Assembly: GCA_903853805.1 (NCBI GenBank)
Contig: CAINUN010000100.1
Span: forward strand, 18,650-82,649
Origin: an uncultured Bacteroidota bacterium
Lineage (GTDB): Bacteria; Bacteroidota; Bacteroidia; Chitinophagales; Chitinophagaceae
Reading direction: 5' to 3'
Length of the DNA stretch: 64,000 nucleotides
Positions within the stretch are counted from its first letter, which is position 1; each line of letters begins with the position of its first letter. Made by a program: the position numbers and the translations under genes. A model generated the notes under the pieces. That model searched no databases, had not been told where the DNA came from, and worked only from the letters and a program-made list of their open reading frames with translations. Of this stretch, positions 39,357 to 49,306 are shown in pieces.

Positions 39357-41444
39357 CTACTTTACTTCAGCACCTTCATCAGCCTTTTCAATCGGCGAAG
39401 CAAAAATCAACTTGCCATCTTTGTTTTCAGCCATAAGAATCATGCCATTGCTTTCGATGCCACGCATTTTTCTCGGGGCAAGATTGGCTACTACCGTTAC
39501 TTGTTTGCCAATAATATCTTCTGGATTGAAATGAAGTGCAATACCTGATACAATCGTGCGTTTTTCGTAGCCTAAATCAATTTCCAACTTTAGCAATTTA
39601 TCTGCTTTCTGCACTTTCTCTGCATGAAGAATTGTGCCTACACGCAACTCTATTTTCGCGAAGTCATCATATTGAATCTCCGCTTTCTTTTCTACTGCTT
39701 TAGGGGCTTCTTCTTGTTTAGCCGGTGTTGTTTCCACTTTTGATTTAACCAAATTGGCATTGAGTTTTTCCACTTGTGCTGCCACTTGTGTGTCTTCAAT
39801 TTTAGGGAATAAAATCTCAGGAGTTCTTAGTGGGTAATTGACTTTAAGTAAATCCACTCTTCCTGCATTTTCCCAATCCAGCATTCTTTCTACGACCTTC
39901 ATCATGCTACACATTTTCTTAGCTGTGAATGGTAAAATAGGATTGATGAGAATGGCAAGATTGGCACACAATTGCAAGGAGAGATGAATGCTGTTGTCAA
40001 TGCGTTTTTGATTGTCGGGAGTATCGGCAAGTGTCTTCACCAAATTCCAAGGTTCGTTCACTTGCAAGTATTTATTTCCCTTTGCCGAAAGTGCCATGAT
40101 TTCACTCAAAGCATCACGGAACTTATAGTTTTCAATTGCTGATTCTACTAAGGTTTTGGCATTAGCAATGTCAGTAATCAAAGCCTTGTCGATGTCGTTG
40201 ATGATGTCATTGTGAAATACAGGAACTCTGCCATTGCATAATTTGTGCATCATCACAAACGCACGATTCACGAAGTTGCCAAAGTTGCCAGAAAGCTCGC
40301 TATTCACTCTTGTTTGAAAGTCTTTCCAAGTGAAATCGTTGTCTTTGGTTTCGGGTGCATTGGCACACAAAACATAACGCAACAAATCTTGCTGCTCCGG
40401 AAAATCTTTGATGTATTCATGCACCCACACTGCCCAATTGCGCGAGGTACTTACCTTATCCCCTTCGATATTTAAAAACTCGTTGGCAGGCACATTTTCA
40501 GGCAATACATAACTGCCATGTGCTTTGAGCATTGCAGGGAAGATGATGCAGTGAAAAACAATATTGTCTTTGCCAATGAAGTGCACCAACTTGGTATCTT
40601 CTTTTTGCCAGTAATCGCTCCACATAGGCGTCAATTCCTTGGTGGCAGAAATGTAGCCAATCGGCGCATCAAACCAAACGTACAATACTTTTCCTTCGGC
40701 ATTGGGCAACGGAACAGGAACGCCCCAATTGCTATCACGGGTCATGGCGCGGGGTTGCAAACCGCTATCTAGCCAGCTTTTACACTGACCATACACATTG
40801 CTTTTCCATTCGTTTTTCTTGCCTTCTACAATCCATTCTTTCAAAAAGTCTTCGTACTTGTTTAACGGGAAATACCAATGCTGTGTTTTCTTTTTTACCG
40901 GAATCGCATTGCTCAACGCACTATGCGGATTAATCAATTGTTCGGGAGAAAGCGTAGAGCCACATTTTTCGCATTGATCGCCATATGCATTGTCGTTACT
41001 ACAAACCGGACAAGTACCTACAATGTATCTATCGGCAAGAAACATTTGTTTTTCCTCATCAAAATATTGCTCCGATTCGTGTACTTCAAAGGCGCCATCA
41101 TTAAACAATTTTGTAAAAAAAGCCTGCGAAGTTTCGTGGTGAATTTTATTGGAAGTGCGCGAATAAATGTCGAAGGAAATACCCATTTGCTCAAAGCTTT
41201 CTTTGATGATGGCATGGTATTTATCCACCACTTGCTGTGGCGTAATGCCTTCCTTCATCGCGCGAATAGTGATAGGCACACCATGTTCATCGCTGCCGCA
41301 CACAAACTTTACATCCCGTTTTTGCGCACGCTGATAACGCACATAAATATCGGCAGGCAAATAGCAACCGGCAAGATGTCCGATATGAACAGGACCATTG
41401 GCATAGGGTAGGGCGGCAGTAATGAGGTAGCGATTGAAAGACAT
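39357..41444 (-). CDS. metG: Methionine--tRNA ligase
   Basis: [42 protein letters not shown] (KMSKS-like), C-terminal tRNA-binding domain [11 protein letters not shown]. Confidence 0.96.
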   Translation of the reverse strand: MSFNRYLITAALPYANGPVHIGHLAGCYLPADIYVRYQRAQKRDVKFVCGSDEHGVPITIRAMKEGITPQQVVDKYHAIIKESFEQMGISFDIYSRTSNKIHHETSQAFFTKLFNDGAFEVHESEQYFDEEKQMFLADRYIVGTCPVCSNDNAYGDQCEKCGSTLSPEQLINPHSALSNAIPVKKKTQHWYFPLNKYEDFLKEWIVEGKKNEWKSNVYGQCKSWLDSGLQPRAMTRDSNWGVPVPLPNAEGKVLYVWFDAPIGYISATKELTPMWSDYWQKEDTKLVHFIGKDNIVFHCIIFPAMLKAHGSYVLPENVPANEFLNIEGDKVSTSRNWAVWVHEYIKDFPEQQDLLRYVLCANAPETKDNDFTWKDFQTRVNSELSGNFGNFVNRAFVMMHKLCNGRVPVFHNDIINDIDKALITDIANAKTLVESAIENYKFRDALSEIMALSAKGNKYLQVNEPWNLVKTLADTPDNQKRIDNSIHLSLQLCANLAILINPILPFTAKKMCSMMKVVERMLDWENAGRVDLLKVNYPLRTPEILFPKIEDTQVAAQVEKLNANLVKSKVETTPAKQEEAPKAVEKKAEIQYDDFAKIELRVGTILHAEKVQKADKLLKLEIDLGYEKRTIVSGIALHFNPEDIIGKQVTVVANLAPRKMRGIESNGMILMAENKDGKLIFASPIEKADEGAEVK

Positions 41445-41546
41445 ATTGGAGCGACAGTATTAGCCGACGAAGATAAACTCAATTAATCAATGGCACAATT
41501 CACAGCATTAATAATGAAGAGTATTTCAATTACTTTATAAAATCAA

Positions 41547-41577
41547 AAAAGCCCGCATCACTTGCAGGCTTTTTGTT
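41547..41577 (-). terminator. Terminator of the 41601..41975 gene
   Basis: AAAAAAGCC-N13-GGCTTTTTG. Confidence 0.7.
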
Positions 41578-41600
41578 TGAAAACTTCTTGAAAGAAACAA

Positions 41601-41975
41601 TTACGGTTTTTTCTTTGCTGCTTTTTTCACCACATCATTCACCACAAAACCCCATGCGCCCATTTGCTTAGGATTTTTTGAGAATGCACCCAATAAAATA
41701 TCTCTGCTTGCGCGAATTGCTTTTTCTACGTCAACCATTTCTAAATCTCTTTTTTTGTAAAATTCTTCTGCTTTTTTAATGTACTCTTCTGCTGTGTTAT
41801 GATAGCCCTGTGCTACCGAAATTTGCGGACCAGCAGATTCCCATTTCACATCTTGCATTGCATTCAACGGGCTTTTGACAGCATCCGTTTTGTGTTTCTC
41901 ATAAATTTTGTTTGCTAAGCTTAGCTTATCTTCTTTGTTTGTTGGAATGACAACTTTTACTGAACTGTTTGCCAT
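41601..41975 (-). CDS. Hypothetical protein
   Basis: 124 aa helical, lysine-rich: MANSSVKVVIPTNKEDKLSLANKIYEKHKTD...; start reset from 42050. Confidence 0.6.
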   Translation of the reverse strand: MANSSVKVVIPTNKEDKLSLANKIYEKHKTDAVKSPLNAMQDVKWESAGPQISVAQGYHNTAEEYIKKAEEFYKKRDLEMVDVEKAIRASRDILLGAFSKNPKQMGAWGFVVNDVVKKAAKKKP

Positions 41976-42185
41976 AATTTTAATTTTAAAAGGTTTAACA
42001 ATACCCAAATTTATACATCTATTTTTTGAAAAAAAAGCATTTGCCTTCAAAAAAGTCTAAAATTCATTTTTAGAAAGATAATTTTTTGGTTCAGTAGCTA
42101 CAAGTTTAAACTGAAACCTCAGGCGTGTAGGCATAAAAACATAATATTTCAGTTTCATACAGCCTTATTCAAACTGAAATTTCAT

Positions 42186-42239
42186 AAATTTCAGTTCGAA
42201 AACACAAAATTTCAGTTCAGAAATACAAAATTTCAGTTC
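42186..42239. repeat. Tandem 21-bp AAATTTCAGTTC repeats (three units) within a CTGAAA/TTTCAG-rich intergenic region
   Basis: AAATTTCAGTTC at 42186, 42207, 42228; further TTTCAGTTT and AAACTGAAA nearby in 42110-42180. Confidence 0.85.
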
Positions 42240-42314
42240 AAAAACACTGAATTAGAAATTAGGAATTAGGATTTCATGCTTAGAAATTAGGATTTTGTTC
42301 TTCTATTTCCTCTT

Positions 42315-43295
42315 TTATTCATAAACCAAGGTGCCACTAAACTGCTGTGCGGTGGTTTGGAAGAAAATGGTGTAATGATAAATGCCCCGTGGAATGTCTT
42401 GTAGATTGATGCTTGGACTAAGCGGCAGTGTTTTTATCCTTTGCCCAAAGACATTGAAAATCTCCACCGTGCCTTTTACATAATGCTGCGGATAATCGAT
42501 ATTAAAAATGCCATTGCTGCTTGGGTTGGGGTAGATGTTGGCCGATTGGAATAGGTGGTCGTTAACAATGCCGCCGAAAAATTCAGGAGTTTTCAACGTT
42601 ATGTCGTCAATCATCCAACCAGGTTTGTTAGTTTGAATAGAATCTGAATGAAATAGGAAACGAAATCCAAAAGGTCTTGAAATAGGTTGTCCTTTTACGC
42701 CAGGAATTGCTTCACAAATACATTCTTTTACCCAGCCATTACTTTTCCCGCTCCAATAGAGAACAGGAAAATAAATCGGTATTGAATCATAATGATTTAA
42801 GGAACCATAGTAAAGTCCGTATGTATTACTACCCCAGTTATCCATAATATCATTCTTCCAAGTTTTTCCACTATCTGTGGTCATTTGCAAAATACAGGAA
42901 TCAGAAAGCGTATCGGTATCATAATAATGCCAAAAGCAGAGTGAGAAATTATTTCCACTACCAACCCAGCTATTCATTGTGTTTGTATCGGCATACACAA
43001 TTGCTGCTGATTCATTGTTAACAGGATAATTATTTAGGGTGTCAGTTTGTAATGCAGTAATGCCTGAATATGCATTATTGAAACCAGGTTTTTGAACTGC
43101 GCCAATTTGCCAAATATTGTTAGTATAGGTTGTGTCAATTACAATTTTGCCCAAATTATTCATGTTGTTCTCAAAAGAGAATGAATCAATTGAAATAACA
43201 GGGTAAATACCGCCCCAACAAAAATTATAATTGAACTGTGCCTCCGCACTACCAAAGCAAAAGAACAAAGAGAGTAATAACAATAGCTTTTTCAT
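42315..43295 (-). CDS. Secreted protein with T9SS type A sorting domain
   Basis: MKKLLLLLSLFFCFGSAEAQ; C-terminal ANIYPNPSSNGIFNIDYPQHYVKGTVEIFNVFGQRIKTLPL...PRGIYHYTIFF. Confidence 0.8.
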   Translation of the reverse strand: MKKLLLLLSLFFCFGSAEAQFNYNFCWGGIYPVISIDSFSFENNMNNLGKIVIDTTYTNNIWQIGAVQKPGFNNAYSGITALQTDTLNNYPVNNESAAIVYADTNTMNSWVGSGNNFSLCFWHYYDTDTLSDSCILQMTTDSGKTWKNDIMDNWGSNTYGLYYGSLNHYDSIPIYFPVLYWSGKSNGWVKECICEAIPGVKGQPISRPFGFRFLFHSDSIQTNKPGWMIDDITLKTPEFFGGIVNDHLFQSANIYPNPSSNGIFNIDYPQHYVKGTVEIFNVFGQRIKTLPLSPSINLQDIPRGIYHYTIFFQTTAQQFSGTLVYE

Positions 43296-43447
43296 ACTAC
43301 CCGAATTTTTATAAAGATAAAGAAATAATGAGCTCATTCATAAGCATAGCATTGTCTGCTTCTTGTTTAGATGTTTAAAAAAAACGGTTTTCCTTGTTTT
43401 TTTGCAAAGAGGTTTGCGTCAGAAAATAATAAGCTTAAATTTAGGGT

Positions 43448-44950
43448 ATGAAAATATTTTCAGCAGCTCAAATCAAAGCCTGCGACAGCTACACTATCAA
43501 AGCTGCCAATATTCAATCGAGCGAATTAATGGAAAATGCAGCGCTTAAGTGCACGCAATGGCTTACTAAAAATCTACCTTCCGAAAGCGTTTATCTTGTG
43601 CTTTGCGGTGGCGGCAATAATGGTGGAGATGGATTGGCAATTGCTCGCATGTTGCATCATTTTGGTTATGGAGTAAAAGCTTTTTTATTACAGCATACTT
43701 CCGATTATTCAAAAGATAACCTCCACAATTTTGAAAATCTAAAACACATTGATAACGATTTAGTAGAGCTTGTTCCGCTCGATACTTTCATCACCGATAT
43801 TCCCGAACACTTCATTATTATAGATGCCATTTTAGGCACTGGCTTAAATCGTCCGGCAGAAGGATGGGTGGCACAGTTCATTCAGCACATCAATCATCTT
43901 CCAAATAGAAAAGTAGCAATAGACATTCCAAGTGGTTTGCCCGCCGATAATATTCCTCATGAAGATGCCGTGATATTGCGTGCCGATGACACACTGAGTT
44001 TTCAGTTTTACAAACGTTCTTTCCTACATCCCGAAACAGGCATTTATACCGGCGAAGTTCATTTGCTTGACATTGGTCTGAACCAATATTTTATTGACAA
44101 TACACCCTCTATTTACAACACCATTGACAAAACTTCACTTCAACATTTTTTCAAGAAAAGAAAACCATTTACACACAAAGGAAATTACGGAACGGCTTTA
44201 ATCATTGGAGGTAGTTATGGAATGATGGGCGCAGTTGCTCTCAGTTCTAAAGCTGCTTTAAGAGCAGGAGTTGGAAAACTAAAAGCATTGATACCTACCT
44301 GTGGTTATCCAATCTTTCAAACCCTTGTTCCAGAAGCAATGTGCTTGACCAATGGAGAACAGGCTATTCAACACATCAGGCTCAATGAACCATTCGAAGC
44401 CATAGCCATTGGACCAGGTATGGGAACGAGTGAAAAAACAGGAGATGCACTTGCATCATTTCTTGAAACTTGTAAACAACCTTTAATACTCGATGCAGAT
44501 GCGTTGAACATGCTATCAAAAAGAAAAGAACTTCATCATTTAATTCCTCCTTATAGTGTACTTACGCCACACCCAAAAGAATATGAACGTTTATTTGGCA
44601 GCTCAGTAAATAGCATGCTTCGCTTAGAACATGCTCGTGCTGAAGCCATTCGACTCAATATCACTATAGTTTTAAAAGATCATCACAGCATTGTTGTTTC
44701 TCCCGAAGGTGAATGTTGGTATAACACTTCAGGAAATGCAGGATTGGCAACAGGAGGTTCAGGTGACGTGTTGACTGGAATTATTACAGGATTGATGGCT
44801 CAAGGATACCATGGTATTGAAGCTGCTATGATGGGTGTTTGGCTTCATGGTGTGGCAGCAGATATTTCGCTGGAAAATCAATCAGAAGAGTCATTGATTG
44901 CTGGCGATATTCTAGATTATATAGGAAAGGCTTTTAAAGAAATTTATTAG
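43448..44950 (+). CDS. nnrDE: Bifunctional NAD(P)H-hydrate epimerase / ADP-dependent dehydratase
   Basis: VLCGGGNNGGDGLAIARML, GLPADN, IGPGMGTSE, LDADALNML, TPHPKEYERLFG, NTSGNAGLATGGSGDVLTGIITGLMAQG. Confidence 0.95.
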   Translation: MKIFSAAQIKACDSYTIKAANIQSSELMENAALKCTQWLTKNLPSESVYLVLCGGGNNGGDGLAIARMLHHFGYGVKAFLLQHTSDYSKDNLHNFENLKHIDNDLVELVPLDTFITDIPEHFIIIDAILGTGLNRPAEGWVAQFIQHINHLPNRKVAIDIPSGLPADNIPHEDAVILRADDTLSFQFYKRSFLHPETGIYTGEVHLLDIGLNQYFIDNTPSIYNTIDKTSLQHFFKKRKPFTHKGNYGTALIIGGSYGMMGAVALSSKAALRAGVGKLKALIPTCGYPIFQTLVPEAMCLTNGEQAIQHIRLNEPFEAIAIGPGMGTSEKTGDALASFLETCKQPLILDADALNMLSKRKELHHLIPPYSVLTPHPKEYERLFGSSVNSMLRLEHARAEAIRLNITIVLKDHHSIVVSPEGECWYNTSGNAGLATGGSGDVLTGIITGLMAQGYHGIEAAMMGVWLHGVAADISLENQSEESLIAGDILDYIGKAFKEIY

Positions 44951-44956
44951 CAAAGA

Positions 44957-46678
44957 ATGAAACATCGTTACTCACTAGTAGTTTGTTGTTTTGTTTTTTT
45001 GGCACTTGTTTTTACACGAACTGCAATTCCAAAATACACATCCCACAAACAACTTCAAGTGACAACATGGGATGCTTTCGGGTACTACATGTATTTACCT
45101 TCCATCTTCATTTACCACGATTATAAAAAACTAAACTGGCTAAAAGAAAAAGACAAACTGTATGAATTAACAGGTGGTAATGGATGGCAAGCTATTCAAG
45201 AAACAAATGGTAATTACGTGTTTAAATATCTTGGTGGAGTAGCCATTTTAGAAATGCCTTTCTTTTTTGTAGGTCATTTTGCAGCAAAGGTTTTCAATTA
45301 TCCACAAGACAGTTTTTCCCTTCCTTATCAGTATTCACTAGCCTACGGAATTTTGATTTATTGCTTCCTTGCTTTATTGCTTTTACGAAAAATATTGCTT
45401 CAATATTTCACTGATTTAGTAACGGCATTCACACTATTGAATCTGTGTTTGGTTACCAATTTCATTCAATATGCAGCAGTTGATAACGCACTAAGTCATG
45501 CTTATATTTTTCTGCTTTATTGCGCTTTGCTATTTTCAACAGTCAAATGGCATGAACAACCTAAAATTATTTGGGCAGCATTGATAGGATGGCTTATAGG
45601 TGAGGCTGTAATTTGTCGACCAACAGAAGCCATCATGTTGTTGATCCCTATGTTCTGGAATACACAAAACAAAATGGCATCGTTGGAAAAATGGCATCTG
45701 GTTCTAAAAAATAAAGCACATGTTTTCATTGCTTTTGTTTTTGGTATACTTGGCATCTTACCACAATTGATTTACTGGAAACTGACTACAGGTAGTTTTG
45801 TTTATGATGTAGGTAGCAAGTGGCAATTTTTCAACCCTTGGTTTCGAGTGTTGTTTGGTTTTGAGAAAGGTTGGTTTGTTTATACGCCTATTACCTTGTT
45901 TTTTATTCTCGGTCTCTTCTTTTTGAAAAAATTTCCTTTTAAAAAATCGGTGCTTTGGTTTTGTTTGCTCAACATTTGGATAGTTATCTCTTGGAGCGAT
46001 TGGTACTATGGAGGCAGTTATTCTACAAGGGCGTTGGTGCAGTGTTATCCTGTCTTTGCATTACCATTTGCTGCTTGTGTTGAAATGGTAAATAAATCAA
46101 AATGGAAAATTGGTTTTTATCTAATTGTAGGGTTATTGTTTTTTGTCAATTGCTTTCAAATTTGGCAATACAATAAAGGAATTCTTCTTTATGATGGTAT
46201 GAATAAAACGTACTACCGTCATATTTTCCTCAACCCTAAACCATCTGCTTCGGAATTTAGTTTGATAGATCATCAAGAATTTATTTCTTGTGAACAAGAC
46301 TATTTTAAGCAAATACTATCCAACAATTTTCAATCTACTTCGTTTCAAAGCAGTCAGCCATTTATCGAGCAAGCATTTATCCTCGAACCAAAGAAAGAAT
46401 ATTGGTTGAAAGTGGAAACAAGAATGGTTGCGCCCAATCATTTATGGAATAATTTCTTGAAAGCAACTGTAACCAATGGAAAGAATACTAAGGAAGTCAA
46501 TTTTCGCTTGTTTCGTCCGATGATTAAGGAAGAGCAAGCTAATGAATATGCATTTTACTTGAAACTGCCCAAGCATTTTGTAGACAAAACAATATTGACT
46601 TTGTTTGTAAACAGCAAGGATGATTTTAGAGGTAACATCCGAAGTTGCAAAATTCAGTTGCTTAAAATAAAGGAATGA
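44957..46678 (+). CDS. Multi-TM membrane protein (GT-C glycosyltransferase-like)
   Basis: 573 aa, ~10 TMs, TWDAFGYYMYLP near the N-terminus, SWSDWYYGGSYSTRALVQCYPVFALP. Confidence 0.6.
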   Translation: MKHRYSLVVCCFVFLALVFTRTAIPKYTSHKQLQVTTWDAFGYYMYLPSIFIYHDYKKLNWLKEKDKLYELTGGNGWQAIQETNGNYVFKYLGGVAILEMPFFFVGHFAAKVFNYPQDSFSLPYQYSLAYGILIYCFLALLLLRKILLQYFTDLVTAFTLLNLCLVTNFIQYAAVDNALSHAYIFLLYCALLFSTVKWHEQPKIIWAALIGWLIGEAVICRPTEAIMLLIPMFWNTQNKMASLEKWHLVLKNKAHVFIAFVFGILGILPQLIYWKLTTGSFVYDVGSKWQFFNPWFRVLFGFEKGWFVYTPITLFFILGLFFLKKFPFKKSVLWFCLLNIWIVISWSDWYYGGSYSTRALVQCYPVFALPFAACVEMVNKSKWKIGFYLIVGLLFFVNCFQIWQYNKGILLYDGMNKTYYRHIFLNPKPSASEFSLIDHQEFISCEQDYFKQILSNNFQSTSFQSSQPFIEQAFILEPKKEYWLKVETRMVAPNHLWNNFLKATVTNGKNTKEVNFRLFRPMIKEEQANEYAFYLKLPKHFVDKTILTLFVNSKDDFRGNIRSCKIQLLKIKE

Positions 46679-46685
46679 TTAAGTC

Positions 46686-47456
46686 TTATTTCAAATCAAG
46701 TTCAAGATAAATAGGGCAATGATCTGAGTGTTTCACATCAGGGTATATAGCTGCAGATTTTAGATTGTTTTGAAGTGATTCAGTAACTGAAAAATAATCA
46801 ATGCGCCAACCTTTATTTTCTAATCTCACAGAAGGAAAACGTTGGCTCCACCAAGTGTAATGATGTGGCTCTTTATGAAAATGACGAAAAGTATCAATGA
46901 AACCGCTTTCTAAAAATTTATCCATCCATGCACGCTCATCAGGAAGAAAACCACTTGAGTTTTTGTTGCCTACAGGATTGTGAATATCTATGGCTTTGTT
47001 TGCAATATTGTAGTCGCCACAAAGAATAATATTGGCTCTCTCCTTTCTCAAATCATTGATGTATTCAAAAAAATCATCGAGCCATTTGTACTTGTAAGTT
47101 TGCCTTTCATCGCCAGATGTTCCACTTGGAAAGTAGGCATTTATTAAAGTTGTCTTTCCAAAATCGGTGCGTATAATTCTCCCTTCAAAATCGCTTTGCA
47201 TGTTACCGTTTCCATAAAACACGGCATCGGGTTTTTGTTTGCTAAAAATGGCAACACCACTATAACCTTTTTTCTCAGCTGGAAACCAATAAGCATGAAA
47301 TCCTAGCGATTCTATAGCTTTTAAATCAACATCTTTTTCGGTTGCTTTTATTTCTTGAAAACAAATAACATCGGCAGGGTCGGTTGCAAGCCAATCGAGT
47401 AACCCTTTCTTAATTGCAGCACGAATTCCATTTAGGTTGTATGAAATCAGTCTCAT
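46686..47456 (-). CDS. xth: Exodeoxyribonuclease III
   Basis: MRLISYNLNGIRAAIKKGLLDWL, ICFQEIKA, GDYNIA, WRIDYFSVTE, KHSDHCPIYLEL. Confidence 0.93.
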   Translation of the reverse strand: MRLISYNLNGIRAAIKKGLLDWLATDPADVICFQEIKATEKDVDLKAIESLGFHAYWFPAEKKGYSGVAIFSKQKPDAVFYGNGNMQSDFEGRIIRTDFGKTTLINAYFPSGTSGDERQTYKYKWLDDFFEYINDLRKERANIILCGDYNIANKAIDIHNPVGNKNSSGFLPDERAWMDKFLESGFIDTFRHFHKEPHHYTWWSQRFPSVRLENKGWRIDYFSVTESLQNNLKSAAIYPDVKHSDHCPIYLELDLK

Positions 47457-47933
47457 TTAATCACGTTCTTCTTTTTCGGTTTGGTTTGGATTAATTTGGT
47501 GTGATAAACTTTTAGCCCAATTGATTAAAGCATTTTTTTCTTCCTTGGTCAAAATAGCTTCTTTATGAATGAGCGTATAGCTACTCAAAGGCATTTCCTC
47601 CTCTTCGATTATTTCAGCTACTTCATGCAATTTATGCGCTTGTCTTTTCAAAGAATAGGTTGCAAAAACACTGAAATTCAAATGGTTCTTACCTTCATTA
47701 ATATGGTCTTGTAGCCACCAAGCAACTGGTTGAAAATTACTATACCAAGGATAGTTAGTGCTATTACTGTGGCAATCATTGCAAGCCTTTTCGAGTATTT
47801 TCTTAATAGTATCTGATACTGGATAAACGTTTGCTATATCCTTTGTATAGTCTTTAGAATCATTTTTTGCAGGGTGAAAAAACTGAATAATCACCAAAAC
47901 TGCGAACAAAAAGAACATAACCTTACGAAGCAT
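47457..47933 (-). CDS. Heme-binding domain (Haem_bd) protein
   Basis: CNDCHSNSTNYPWYSNFQPVAWWLQDHINEGKNHLNFS. Confidence 0.88.
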   Translation of the reverse strand: MLRKVMFFLFAVLVIIQFFHPAKNDSKDYTKDIANVYPVSDTIKKILEKACNDCHSNSTNYPWYSNFQPVAWWLQDHINEGKNHLNFSVFATYSLKRQAHKLHEVAEIIEEEEMPLSSYTLIHKEAILTKEEKNALINWAKSLSHQINPNQTEKEERD

Positions 47934-48034
47934 AAAATAGTTTTCTGCAATCTAAGAAAATGATTTCAAAAAGAAATTTTCTACTTCATTGGATAAAAAG
48001 AAATGGAAATTCTATATTGCATTAAATTTTTGAC

Positions 48035-48565
48035 ATGAAGCGCATACTTGCAGTTTGTTTAATAGCACTTGCTTTCACTTCTAGCTGCGATAAAAAGAAA
48101 ACCTTGGGACCATCAGCAAGCAATCTTGATTTCACTTGCATTAGGCAATACGATATTAATCACAACTTTCTTGGCAGCATTGGTGATGTTAGTGATGAAT
48201 ATACACAAGAAGATTGGCCTAACTGGGTTTATGATTTATTGGCTCCTTTAGATTCTGTAGATCTTACAGGATACGATAAAGCTGATGTGAGCATTACTGC
48301 ACTTTATCCAAATCCTTGCGCTGACACACAGGCTATTCGACTGTTTGCTTCTAAGCCAGAGAACTTCAAAATGGTGATTATTGATAAGAACAAAAACGTT
48401 TTTTACTTAAAATCTATGCACCTTTTCCTCGGTGATCAGTTCAAGCACTTTGATTATTCAGGCTTGAACATGTCTCCTGGTTATTACCGTATGTATTACT
48501 CTGCTTCAGCTCATAATAATCCACATTATTACCGTGGGCATATTGATATTTGGAAACAGTACTAG
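48035..48565 (+). CDS. Hypothetical lipoprotein with YPNP-containing C-terminal beta domain
   Basis: LALAFTSSCDKK-like lipobox (MKRILAVCLIALAFTSSC); ALYPNPCADTQAIRLFASKPENFKMVIIDKNKNVFYL...PGYYRMYY. Confidence 0.65.
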   Translation: MKRILAVCLIALAFTSSCDKKKTLGPSASNLDFTCIRQYDINHNFLGSIGDVSDEYTQEDWPNWVYDLLAPLDSVDLTGYDKADVSITALYPNPCADTQAIRLFASKPENFKMVIIDKNKNVFYLKSMHLFLGDQFKHFDYSGLNMSPGYYRMYYSASAHNNPHYYRGHIDIWKQY

Positions 48566-48598
48566 AATTTAGTTATTAATGCCTTCTACAAGAACGTC

Positions 48599-48620
48599 AA
48601 GCCCCTTTATTGGGGCTTTT
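48599..48620 (+). terminator. Terminator of the lipoprotein gene
   Basis: AAGCCCC-TTTATT-GGGGCTTTT. Confidence 0.8.
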
Positions 48621-48793
48621 TACATTGATAAATCATTATTTTCCCGCTTTTTGATTTGGTAATGGTTCTTAATTACTACAAAAAACTAAAATACATTTCA
48701 TCACTACTTATTAAAATATTGTTTCAGACCTTTTTTTAATCAATAAGAAGTAATAATTGTTTACCTTCATGCCAACGAAGATATATTATTGAA

Positions 48794-49237
48794 ATGTTGA
48801 GAAGAATAACTCCACAAAAACAAAGGTTTGATATCGTAGAAGAAGTGTTGGAAAGTACTTTGGAAGCGTTTCCTTTATCCTCTTTAATAATTGGTTATTT
48901 TAAACAATATAACCAGCGAGGATTTTTAACTAAAAAACAAATTATAGGATTATTAGCTAAGGCAAAACAGGCTAATAATATACCTACCTCTAAACTGGCA
49001 ACGATTGAGGCGTTAATTAAAAAAATGCCTGATCGTATTAAATCTTCATTACCAGAAAAGACTCCCGTGTTTCAAAGAGACCCCGAAGTAAAACCTTTAT
49101 TAGATGAAATTTTACTAAAATTTCCTGAGCATAAAAGAGCACTTTTTCTACAATCAAAATACATGAACAATGAAGTAATCATTCCTCAGGAAATGCAAGA
49201 ATTAAGACAATTTCAAAAAGTAGCAGCTAAAAAATAA
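48794..49237 (+). CDS. Hypothetical protein
   Basis: 147 aa: MLRRITPQKQRFDIVEEVLESTLEAFPLSSLIIGYFKQYNQRGFLTKKQIIGLLAKA. Confidence 0.6.
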   Translation: MLRRITPQKQRFDIVEEVLESTLEAFPLSSLIIGYFKQYNQRGFLTKKQIIGLLAKAKQANNIPTSKLATIEALIKKMPDRIKSSLPEKTPVFQRDPEVKPLLDEILLKFPEHKRALFLQSKYMNNEVIIPQEMQELRQFQKVAAKK

Positions 49238-49258
49238 TTTTAAATGAAGGTTTTAAAT

Positions 49259-49290
49259 AAAAAAGCCACCTCAATTGAGGTGGCTTTTTT
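49259..49290. terminator. Bidirectional terminator between the hypothetical gene and rpsA
   Basis: Perfect palindrome AAAAAAGCCACCTCAATTGAGGTGGCTTTTTT. Confidence 0.9.
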
Positions 49291-49306
49291 ATGATATTTC
49301 TGAATA

